Shown here one piece after another: positions 56,665-64,000 of a DNA stretch of 64,000 nucleotides. A program made the position numbers and the translations under genes. The number at the start of each line of letters is the position of its first letter. Within the stretch, counting starts at the first letter, position 1. Below the pieces are notes generated by a model. That model ran no database searches. It was given only the letters and a program-made list of their open reading frames with translations, and was not told the DNA's origin. The stretch comes from Rossellomorea vietnamensis (GTDB lineage: Bacteria > Bacillota > Bacilli > Bacillales > Bacillaceae_B), in NCBI RefSeq assembly GCF_008180615.1, contig NZ_VTEH01000010.1, positions 39,610 through 103,609 on the forward strand. Reading direction: 5' to 3'.

Positions 56665-57698
56665 GCCTTTTTCTCCTTATCAGCAAAGGAAAAGTCTCCT
56701 TTTTGAGGCTGATGGGTCGCAGCTGGCATGCTTGTCTGTCTGTTTTTCTTCCTTAGGCGCTTCAGGCCGACAGAGTTGCCTTCAATAAGTACAGATCTTA
56801 ATACTGAACTGATCTCATTTACACAATAAATGGATATCGCAAAAAACAGGAGCGGACCCAATACGATATAAGGCTTGATGAAAACCTGCTGGATATTGAT
56901 ACTGATTGTGGCAGCCCATTCATTGATGGCTGAAAAATATACCGGGATGCTTTCCATGATACCGAACTCCGCGGTCATCAGTCCGCCCAGACAGATTTTA
57001 AGGATTCCCAGCTGGATCAATAGAAGAAGCGTTTGAGACAGCTGTTCAGAAAATAGAACAATAGAATGCCGGCCGTAGTGAGGCAGCAAATGTTTCTTGA
57101 TCAAGTGAAAGCGGCTGGCCCCCATTTGTCTTGAAACATCCACGAATTCCTGCTTCATGAAATCATTCATCCCCTGTCCGACATACATTCCTAGGGAAGG
57201 AATGACGATGAGTGCAATAACGACTACTTCAATAATTAAAAAGCGCATGCTTGTAAGTGCCTGTACTTCGTAAGCCGCTTGAAGCGGATAAAGCAGGATG
57301 TAACCGACTATGGCCAGAGGAATGAAATTGAATGTATCCCAAAAGCCTTTAAAGCCGGATCTCAGCCAAGACGGCATGAAAGCATACAGCAGTCCTGTCG
57401 CAAAGCCGCCTGCCATCCTCAGCAATGCGATGGCCAATGCGCCAAGCAAGGTATATTTGGCACCATCGATAAGCAGCAGGAATATATTTCTCCCCAGCCT
57501 GTCACTTCCCATGGGAGGCATCTCTGAGGGGGAATAAGGTGCTGCTGCAATGACTTTAGCAGTTTCAGGATCTGTTATATATGGCGGTCCTTCAGCCTGT
57601 AAATCCGGATAGAGAACGGGTACGATAAAGCTTCCTGCAATCATGCTTGCCAGAATTGCAAAGGGTATCCAAAACCGTACAGATTTGAAAATACTCAT
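56658..57698 (-). CDS. ABC transporter permease (OppC-like)
   Basis: 346 residues, DppC/OppC-type binding-protein-dependent permease: TM helix at about 10-30, then five TM helices with the EAA-like motif EFVDVSRQMGASRFHLIKKH. Overlaps the other permease gene by 4 bp. No ATPase or typical solute-binding protein is encoded here, so the pair must use distant partners or do something else. Confidence 0.85.
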   Translation of the reverse strand: MSIFKSVRFWIPFAILASMIAGSFIVPVLYPDLQAEGPPYITDPETAKVIAAAPYSPSEMPPMGSDRLGRNIFLLLIDGAKYTLLGALAIALLRMAGGFATGLLYAFMPSWLRSGFKGFWDTFNFIPLAIVGYILLYPLQAAYEVQALTSMRFLIIEVVVIALIVIPSLGMYVGQGMNDFMKQEFVDVSRQMGASRFHLIKKHLLPHYGRHSIVLFSEQLSQTLLLLIQLGILKICLGGLMTAEFGIMESIPVYFSAINEWAATISINIQQVFIKPYIVLGPLLFFAISIYCVNEISSVLRSVLIEGNSVGLKRLRKKNRQTSMPAATHQPQKGDFSFADKEKKAC

Positions 57699-58576
57699 AC
57701 TTCAACCTCCCCTCCAATCGTCTTGGTTAAAAGAACTCGGCCGATGCTGAAGATGATGAAGAATGGCACGTAAATCATCAGCATGCCAATGAAGAACGCA
57801 CTTGGTTCTGCAGTAGCTGTTTTAAGCAGAACAAACATAAATCCATTAATGTTAAACAGAATTTCAATGATGAGCAGATTAGAAAGCATCAATAAGAAAA
57901 TCGGTTTGATGTGATAATAAAATTGAACCCAAACGTTCCGAAACAAATGAACCCACAAAGTATAAGCTTTTGAAAACCCTTTGGAAAAGGAATATTCAAC
58001 GTACGGCTTGTCTTCTTCCTCTCTTATCTGGAAAAGGAAATGCTTTGTAAGAAAGGCAATTGGCAGGACAGCCAGGCAGACAATTGGCAGCACATAGATT
58101 TTGTCTTCGCCTAGCTTGTAGATATCAAACATGAGGATATCCGTCTTTTTGAAAAGCCAAATGATGAATAATTGCAGAAGTACAACGATCATGACATCCG
58201 GCAGGGAATCAAATAAATCAAGAATACGCAGGCATCCCCGTTTGGCCCAGCCTGGCAGGAACATGATCAGATAGCTGATGACAGCCGAAACGACAACAGC
58301 GATGGAAAAGGCTGTTACCAGAAGAAGGAACGAGTACCCGAACAGTTGTAACAGCATCGGGAAAATCGGATAACTTTTTCCATTATCATCAACCATAATG
58401 GAAATGGATGCGGGATTCAGTACATCATGGAAGATTTGCTTCAGAGTATGAAGGTATTTGGCAATATGTATGACGAGTTCATGATCATAGAAAAGCAGTG
58501 AACCGGCAGCACTAAATAGAAATAACCCTGCACATGTCAGTAGGAACTGAACAGGCAGCCACAATATTTTATTCAA
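57695..58576 (-). CDS. ABC transporter permease (OppB-like)
   Basis: 293 residues, DppB/OppB-like with about six TM helices. Starts with TTG and AAGGAGG 8 bp upstream. The cytoplasmic EAA loop is less canonical than in OppC (FSKGFSKAYTLWVHLFRNVW). First gene of the three-gene operon. Confidence 0.82.
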   Translation of the reverse strand: MNKILWLPVQFLLTCAGLFLFSAAGSLLFYDHELVIHIAKYLHTLKQIFHDVLNPASISIMVDDNGKSYPIFPMLLQLFGYSFLLLVTAFSIAVVVSAVISYLIMFLPGWAKRGCLRILDLFDSLPDVMIVVLLQLFIIWLFKKTDILMFDIYKLGEDKIYVLPIVCLAVLPIAFLTKHFLFQIREEEDKPYVEYSFSKGFSKAYTLWVHLFRNVWVQFYYHIKPIFLLMLSNLLIIEILFNINGFMFVLLKTATAEPSAFFIGMLMIYVPFFIIFSIGRVLLTKTIGGEVEV

Positions 58577-58669
58577 GGGAAAAGCCTCCTTATTTATCGA
58601 TAAGGCAGTGGATAGCTGCCTCTTCTCCAGCTTAGTCTATGGTTGATTTTTACTATGTCATCCACGGCC

Positions 58670-58787
58670 AGCTTCAGCGCCCAGCCCCTCGGGGTCAAAT
58701 AACCTCAAGAGAATAAGAGGAAATACCGCCTTTTTTTCTCTTGAGAACATTTGCCTGTCGGGGCTGGACAAGGCGCTTCCGCTTTTG
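58670..58787. repeat. R element, copy 9
   Basis: CTTCAGCGCCCAGCCCCTCG, central arms CTCAAGAGAA and TTCTCTTGAG, GGGGCTGGACAAGGCGCTTC. The central arms differ from other copies yet stay fully complementary. The remainder of 58577-58960 is AT-rich leader of the next gene. Confidence 0.85.
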
Positions 58788-58960
58788 TTGTTACAATAAC
58801 ATTTCAAATTTTTCAGAATATTTCATTCTAACTATAGCATTTTCTAAATTTTGGTTCAATAGTGAGAGTGAAATACCGAAAATTGAAAAAACGCATTAAA
58901 ATGGAGATAATAAAAGGTAAATAAAATTCAAGTTAATCAGAGAATAAGGGGAAGTTTGTC

Positions 58961-59785
58961 ATGAATGAAAAAGAAGCAATTCAGCAGTTAGAGAAGCCAA
59001 ACACGACTGCAAGTCTGGTTCGGGATTTTAAAAACATGGGTATCGAAAAGGGAATGGTCCTCATTGTTCACTCTTCCTTAAGTTCCTTAGGATGGGTTTG
59101 CGGTGGTGCAGTTGCTGTAGTATCTGCTTTGATGGAAGCTGTAGGGAAAGAGGGGACTCTTATAATGCCTGCTCAATCTGCAGATAACTCTGATCCGGCA
59201 GAGTGGGAAAATCCTCCTGTTCCGGAGAGCTGGTGGCAGATTATCAGGGATGAGATGCCTGCCTATGATCCTGATGTGACTCCTGCGAGAGGAATGGGGA
59301 AAATCGCCGACACGTTTAGGAACTTCCCAGGAGTAAGGAGAAGCAGCCATCCGATCTATTCTTTTGCTGCTTGGGGTAAACATGCTGATCTTATATTAAG
59401 CGAGCAGCCGCTGGAGGAAGGGTTTGGTCCAAATTCACCTCTGGCAAAAATTTATGAGTTAAGTGGAAGCGTGCTCCTGATTGGTGTTTCGCATGAAAGC
59501 AACACTTCTCTCCATTTTGCAGAGCACAGTATTAGCAGCCGCCAGAAGGTCAAAAAAGGGACTGCGCTGATGGAGGATGGAAAGCGGATATGGAAAAACT
59601 ACGAAGAGATCTTATACGATTCTGATCCTTTTGATGAACTTGGAAAAGAATTCGAGGAAAAGCATGCTATTAAAACTTCAGTGGTCGGGAAAGCTGACTG
59701 CAGGCTTATGGAGCAGCGTGCTGTAGTTGATTTTGCACGAAGATGGCTTCAAGAAAAAAATGAAAAGAAGGGAATGGAAGAGTGA
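58961..59785 (+). CDS. Aminoglycoside N3-acetyltransferase-like protein
   Basis: 274 residues, AAC(3)/YokD family (antibiotic_NAT): HSSLSSLGWVCGGA near the start and LLIGVSHESNTSLHFAEHS near 180-200 carry the family's CoA and catalytic residues. Resembles chromosomal YokD-type enzymes; drug resistance is not implied without testing. The next gene starts on its stop codon (TGATG). Confidence 0.9.
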   Translation: MNEKEAIQQLEKPNTTASLVRDFKNMGIEKGMVLIVHSSLSSLGWVCGGAVAVVSALMEAVGKEGTLIMPAQSADNSDPAEWENPPVPESWWQIIRDEMPAYDPDVTPARGMGKIADTFRNFPGVRRSSHPIYSFAAWGKHADLILSEQPLEEGFGPNSPLAKIYELSGSVLLIGVSHESNTSLHFAEHSISSRQKVKKGTALMEDGKRIWKNYEEILYDSDPFDELGKEFEEKHAIKTSVVGKADCRLMEQRAVVDFARRWLQEKNEKKGMEE

Positions 59786-60201
59786 TGAATGAAAAATTAG
59801 TAAGAGTGGGAACTACTTATCTTCCTGTGCAAAACCCGGCATCATCTGCTCTGTGGTACTCTGTGAACCTTGGAGCGGAAATAAGCTACCAGGATAGCGA
59901 TAAGGCGATTTTAAACCTAGCCAATCAGAGCTTTTTTCTTGTGAAGGCAGGCAGTAACCAATCGGCCGGTTTTTTTGATCAGAATGGAGAGGAACACTTT
60001 TCATTAACATTTGAAGTGGACGGCCTGTCAGCATTGGAAGATCTTCACCACAAATTTAAACAGCAAAAAATTAAGACTGGGGACATTGAAGATCGGGGCC
60101 ATGCCGGCCGGAACTTTGTCTTTTGGGATATGGACGGCAACATGTTCGATGTATGGAGCGAGCTTAGTCCTGACTTTAAAAAGAGATATACGATAGATTA
60201 A
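59785..60201 (+). CDS. VOC-family protein
   Basis: 138 residues, glyoxalase/bleomycin-resistance fold: TTYLPVQNPASSALWYSVNL at the start and FVFWDMDGNMFDVW at the end, with metal-ligand-like positions. ATG 59785 overlaps the upstream stop (TGATG), so the two are translated together. Confidence 0.85.
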   Translation: MNEKLVRVGTTYLPVQNPASSALWYSVNLGAEISYQDSDKAILNLANQSFFLVKAGSNQSAGFFDQNGEEHFSLTFEVDGLSALEDLHHKFKQQKIKTGDIEDRGHAGRNFVFWDMDGNMFDVWSELSPDFKKRYTID

Positions 60202-60203
60202 AA

Positions 60204-60219
60204 TGTTTCACGTGAAACC
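60204..60219. other. parS-like site
   Basis: TGTTTCACGTGAAACC matches the parS consensus at 15 of 16 positions, just after the VOC gene and before msrAB. Confidence 0.85.
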
Positions 60220-60238
60220 TTTTTGAAGGAGGAAAACG

Positions 60239-61201
60239 ATGACAAAACCGCAATACGAAAAAGCAACTTTTGCCGGCGGATGTTTCTGGTGCATGGTTTC
60301 TCCTTTTGATGAGAGGGAAGGCATCAAGGAGATAGTAGCAGGATACACGGGGGGAGTTACTGAAAATCCGTCATATAAAGAAGTAGTGTCAGGGAAAACA
60401 GGTCACAGAGAGGCTGTTCAAATTGTCTTTAATCCTGAGGTGTTCCCATATGAAGACCTTCTGAAGCTGTAATGGCAGCAGATTGATCCCACAGATCGTG
60501 AAGGACAGTTCAGCGACAGGGGAAGTGCCTATATGACAGCTATCTATTACCATAACGAACAACAAAAGGGTACAGCCGAAAAGTCAAAGCGGGACCTGCA
60601 AGAAAGCGGGAAGTTTCAGAAGTCAATTGCAACCGAGATCCTTCCAGCCCAAGCCTTTTTTCATGCGGAAGATTATCATCAGGATTTTTATAAAAGAAAT
60701 AATTTCAGATACGAACTTTACCGCAGGGGATCCGGCAGGCAGGAGTTTTTGAAGAAGCACTGGCCAAAGGATACATCACATCTCAAAGAAAAACTCACAG
60801 AAATCCAATATCAAGTCACACAGGAAAATGGAACAGAGCCTCCTTTTGAAAATGAATATTGGAATAATGAAAGGGAAGGAATCTATGTCGATATCGTTTC
60901 TGGAGAACCGCTTTTTACGTCAAAAGACCAGTATGACAGCGGATGCGGCTGGCCCAGCTTCACAAAGCCTGTTATGTCTGCAAGCGTAAAAGAGAAATAT
61001 GATTTGAGTCACAGAATGACCAGAGTCGAAGTGCGAAGCCGTGAAGCTGATTCTCACTTGGGACATGTATTTGAGGATGGTCCAGGTAAAAACGGGCTGC
61101 GGTACTGCATCAATTCAGCTGCACTAAGGTTCATTCCTGTGGAAGATTTAGATAAAGAGGGGTATGGGGATTTTAAAATCCTTTTTCCAGCACATTCATA
61201 A
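60239..61201 (+). pseudogene. msrAB: MsrAB fusion interrupted by an in-frame stop
   Basis: The frame reads MsrA (active-site Cys in GGCFWCM, near residue 15) and MsrB (SGCGWPSF; nucleophile Cys in RYCINSA) as one fusion protein of about 320 residues. After DLLKL a TAA (60470-60472) stops translation, and the same frame resumes at once with [17 protein letters not shown], exactly where MsrA homologues have F or Y. There is no frameshift. An internal ATG at 60533 has AGGGGAAG upstream and could make the MsrB half alone. Options: nonsense mutation, sequencing error or readthrough. Confidence 0.9.
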
Positions 61202-61342
61202 AAGATCCGCTCAATGTCATGGATACTCTTGATTCCCCTGATAGCGCAAAAGTGCATTGAATCAGCTATACCAGGCAGATGTCCCAAAGAAAAGTCCCCC
61301 TAAATTTTATAAAAATAATTGGCATTGTCCACTAAGCAATAA

Positions 61343-61376
61343 AAAACGTCCTGAGAACCCTCACAGGACGTTTCAT
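61343..61376 (+). terminator. Terminator after msrAB
   Basis: AAACGTCCTG and CAGGACGTTT around AGAACCCTCA. Confidence 0.8.
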
Positions 61377-61409
61377 TTTGATACCAATAGTTGTATGAAT
61401 GCTGCTGAA

Positions 61410-61795
61410 GTATGGTGATTAGCCGTTAAACACCCTACTAAAATGGGAAACCACCGCTCAAGTATGGTGATTAGCCGTTAAACACCCTACTAAAATGGGA
61501 AACCACGGCTGATGTATGGTGATTAGCCGTTAAACACCATACTAAAATGGGAAACCACGGCTGAAGTATGGTGATTAGTCGTTAAACACCCTACTAAAAT
61601 GGGAAATCGCCACTGAAGTATGGTGATTAGCCGTTAAACACCCTACTAAAATAAGAAATCGCGGCTGAAGTATGGTGATTAGCCGTTAAACACCCTACTA
61701 AAATGGGAAATCGCCACTGAAGTATAGGGATTAGTTGTTAAACACCATACTAAAATAAGAAATAGTCACTGAAGTATGGTGATTAACCGGGCAGT
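61410..61795. repeat. 52-bp tandem repeat array with internal dyad (array 3)
   Basis: Units start with GTATGGTG (one GTATAGGG) at 61410, 61462, 61514, 61566, 61618, 61670, 61722 and 61774: exactly 52 bp each, seven and a half copies. The unit holds GTATGGTG and CACCATAC or CACCCTAC, i.e. an 8-bp inverted repeat (perfect in unit 3, one mismatch in most) around ATTAGCCGTTAAA. No ORF, no cas genes. It ends a few bases before the convergent MFS gene. Confidence 0.95.
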
Positions 61796-61809
61796 GCTTT
61801 TAGAGGCAT

Positions 61810-63093
61810 TTACATCTTCAGATTTCCCGCATCTATAGGAGCAAGATGCTGTTTCGGTTCAGGAACCCGGGATAGAATAATGATGCCGATGATGAATAGG
61901 ACGACAAGACTGAATACACCTGTACTGGAATCGCCTGTCACCTGAGCAGTCACCGCGACAAGGAGCGGTCCCATGATGGAGGCAAATTTTCCAAAGATAT
62001 TATAAAAACCGAAAAATTCATTGGAGTTTTGTTTAGGAACCAACTTGGCAAAATACGATCTGCTTAAAGCTTGAATCCCTCCCTGAGATGTTGCAACAAG
62101 CATCGCGAGTATCCAGAAGTCTAAAGTCGTTTCCAGGAAATAAGCATAGATACAAACAAAGATATAAATGATGATACCGACATAGAGCATTTTCTTTCCT
62201 GTGAATTTTTCAGAAAGCCTTCCGTAAAGAATGGCAAATGGAGCTGCCACGACCTGGGTGACAAATAAGATGATGAGAAGGCTTGTGGATGATATGCCAA
62301 GGTCTGACCCATAAGCTGTCGACATCGTGATGATGGTGCCGACACCGTCAATATAAAAGAAGTAAGCAAGCAGAAATAAGAATAAGGCACGGTATTTTTT
62401 GATTTCTTTAAATGTCTTCGCAAGACGCTTGAAGCTGTTGACGACCGGCTTCGGTTCCGGCTCAATATAGTAGCGCTGATGGACATTTTTAAACATGGGA
62501 ATGGCAAACAATCCCCACCACAAAGCAGTTATCAGGAAGGCAATCTTACTTGCAATCGTAGTCGAGAGGGGGATGGTCCCGCTTTGTGACAGAACGATAA
62601 TGGCAATACTGATAAGGAATGGAATGGTGCTTCCGATATATCCCAGCCCATAGCCTCTGGCAGAGATCCTGTTCATTCTTTCATCTGAGGTCACATCGGT
62701 CAGGAAGGCGTCGTAAAATACGTTTGCCCCCGCGGAACCGACTGCAGCGAAGGTATAACAGATTAAAAGGATGAGCCATTGGTCACTTGGAATGAAAGCC
62801 AGCACGGCTGTAGCTGTGATTCCCAAGCCAAAGAAGAATGTGAAAAACTTCTTCTTGAACCCTTTATAATCGGCAATAGTTCCAAGGATCGGACCGAGCA
62901 TGGCCAATATAAAAGTAGCGATGGCAATCGTGTATCCTAAGTAAGCAGTAGAATCGGACGGGCTTACTCCCGCATTGGTGGCGGCTGCCTTGTAGAACAA
63001 TGGAAAAACCGCCGTTGAGATTATGATGGAATAAGCCGAGTTAGCCCAATCATAGAACATCCAGCTGTTTTCTTCTTTCGAAAAACTTTTCAT
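61810..63093 (-). CDS. UMF1-type MFS transporter
   Basis: 427 residues, twelve TM helices, of the UMF1/Atg22-like branch: NSWMFYDWANSAYSIIISTAV at the N-terminus and the motif DAFLTDVTSDERMNRISARG. Start at 63093, 9 bp after AGGAGG; an ATG two codons upstream is too close. Substrate unknown. It lies 88 bp after the phosphodiesterase gene and may share its transcript. Confidence 0.88.
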   Translation of the reverse strand: MKSFSKEENSWMFYDWANSAYSIIISTAVFPLFYKAAATNAGVSPSDSTAYLGYTIAIATFILAMLGPILGTIADYKGFKKKFFTFFFGLGITATAVLAFIPSDQWLILLICYTFAAVGSAGANVFYDAFLTDVTSDERMNRISARGYGLGYIGSTIPFLISIAIIVLSQSGTIPLSTTIASKIAFLITALWWGLFAIPMFKNVHQRYYIEPEPKPVVNSFKRLAKTFKEIKKYRALFLFLLAYFFYIDGVGTIITMSTAYGSDLGISSTSLLIILFVTQVVAAPFAILYGRLSEKFTGKKMLYVGIIIYIFVCIYAYFLETTLDFWILAMLVATSQGGIQALSRSYFAKLVPKQNSNEFFGFYNIFGKFASIMGPLLVAVTAQVTGDSSTGVFSLVVLFIIGIIILSRVPEPKQHLAPIDAGNLKM

Positions 63094-63181
63094 CAGCATT
63101 GACCTCCTGGAAACGATTTCAATTTTATTGTACAAGAAAAGCAGTGAAGAAAATGAAAAGCCCGTAAACTTTACATAAGAT

Positions 63182-64000
63182 TTACAGTTTCAGCAGGTCT
63201 TGGACGATGTGCCCGTCTGTTTCTCCCAAGTGAATCCCCAGCAGCCTGGCAAATGTCGGCCCTTCATCCACAAGAGTCATGGCCGGGATGATGCCCCCCT
63301 CGCGTATCCCTTTACCGGAAGCCATCAAAATCGTATGATAATCCGGCTTGTTCGGTGAATATCCATGGGAGGCATACGTATATTTTCCAGATTGGACATC
63401 TTCAGGAGTGATTTCATCCAGATAACTTCCCTCGAGCCCTTCTTTAATGTAAAAGCCTTTTAGAGCTTCAATCATGAAAGCACAGTTCCCGTCAGCTCCT
63501 TTTTTCCGGGCTTCTTTACCGGTTATGATATGCTCAATACCGTTCTTTTCATCCTCTAAAAGATCCCGCAAGATCCCTTCTGCGGCTTTCAGTGTTTCTT
63601 GATCATGTGGGTCTTTAACGTATATATATGCCGAGCCGTCGCAGCTTTTGCAATAGGCTTTCCAATCAATCACTCGCCCGGTGTCGTTTACGCTGATCAA
63701 GCCCTTTTCCTTCAATAGGACATTGGGTTTAATTGCTTTGGATTCATCGAGAGCGCTGTGGTCGCCAAGGGCTATAATGGTTGAATTGTCATATATGCCG
63801 GAATCCTTCAAGGCTGACAGGATTCTGCCTAGACGCTCGTCATGTCTTTTCAAAGCCGCATATGCCTCCTCAGAAGAGAATCCATGATAGTGCCGGTTGG
63901 AATCCAGGTCGGTAAAATGGATGAGCATGAGGTTGGGCTTTTTCTTGCGAATGGTTTCAACCGTTGATTCTAGTACAAAGTCGTCCAGCTCCGGCTGAAA
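63182..64000 (-). CDS. Alkaline-phosphatase-superfamily phosphodiesterase, partial
   Basis: The frame stays open to the window edge, so the N-terminal part, including the catalytic Ser/Thr, is missing; 272 residues are visible. HFTDLDSNRHYHGFSSEE, ALGDHSALDESK and YASHGYSPNKPDYH supply metal ligands of the nucleotide pyrophosphatase/phosphodiesterase (AP) family. Substrate unknown. Confidence 0.88.
   Translation of the reverse strand, partial: FQPELDDFVLESTVETIRKKKPNLMLIHFTDLDSNRHYHGFSSEEAYAALKRHDERLGRILSALKDSGIYDNSTIIALGDHSALDESKAIKPNVLLKEKGLISVNDTGRVIDWKAYCKSCDGSAYIYVKDPHDQETLKAAEGILRDLLEDEKNGIEHIITGKEARKKGADGNCAFMIEALKGFYIKEGLEGSYLDEITPEDVQSGKYTYASHGYSPNKPDYHTILMASGKGIREGGIIPAMTLVDEGPTFARLLGIHLGETDGHIVQDLLKL

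Noticed and set aside
60470-60472. Selenocysteine or pyrrolysine recoding in msrAB
   Set aside because: The stop is TAA, not TGA or TAG, and it replaces a non-catalytic aromatic residue, while the catalytic Cys codons are intact.

Overview
The window looks like an origin-proximal segment of a low-to-mid-GC Firmicute chromosome of the family Bacillaceae (Bacillus sensu lato; the genus cannot be fixed from sequence alone). The reasons are the complete walRKHIJ-htrC-rlmH block in B. subtilis order, strong AGGAGG-type ribosome binding sites, frequent TTG/GTG starts, perfect Bacillus-type Fur and PerR boxes, a DnaA-box cluster in front of rlmH, and three parS-like sites (5568, 31350, 60204).

Layout. 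1-810 is a 53-bp tandem array. 989-1533 holds tRNA-Glu, tRNA-Asp, a broken 5' piece of tRNA-Phe and an intact tRNA-Phe. 1951-11880 is an M23/LysM/G5 cell-wall hydrolase, the essential WalRK system with WalH, WalI and WalJ, the HtrC protease, a small CxxH/CxxC protein and RlmH. 12101-16950 holds an unknown secreted protein and a Fur-controlled iron-siderophore ABC operon on the minus strand. 17622-24485 has DbpA helicase, DUF4385, a YiaA-type membrane protein, a PadR/DUF4188 pair and malate:quinone oxidoreductase. 25338-36952 has a membrane diguanylate cyclase, AhpCF (PerR box), a manganese-riboswitch TerC gene, a c-di-GMP-I riboswitch in front of an unknown secreted protein, DUF1836, HtpX, a sporulation-type histidine kinase and a YdeI-like protein. 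37049-50361 carries a VOC protein, BCCT transporter, HAD phosphatase, RluF, lactate permease, a BceRS-BceAB-type antimicrobial-peptide module, a YkgA-type hydrolase and FolE. 50410-64000 has an SDR lacking its catalytic residues, vanadium-haloperoxidase-like and Dps-like proteins, an M20 peptidase, two orphan ABC permeases with a lipoprotein, an AAC(3)-like protein, a VOC protein, an msrAB gene split by an in-frame stop, a UMF1-type MFS transporter and a phosphodiesterase cut by the window end.

Functional threads. Wall homeostasis (WalRK, M23 hydrolase, HtrC, HtpX, BceRSAB), metal and peroxide stress (Fur operon, PerR-AhpCF, Dps-like, Mn riboswitch-TerC, Msr) and c-di-GMP (a cyclase at 25.3 kb and a c-di-GMP riboswitch target at 31.5 kb) recur.

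The most unusual content is intergenic. Three sequence-unrelated tandem arrays (1-810; 51260-52090; 61410-61795) have unit lengths of 52-53 bp, about five turns of B-DNA, and each unit carries an internal dyad (8-11-bp arms). A fourth family of four-hairpin clusters (21040 and 39673) has spacings of 51/61/51 and 52/61/52. Array 1 shows compensatory arm changes and a 318-bp, six-unit higher-order repeat. Dispersed long-hairpin elements (called R and S here) and a MITE-like element (called M) fill most of the remaining gene-free stretches.
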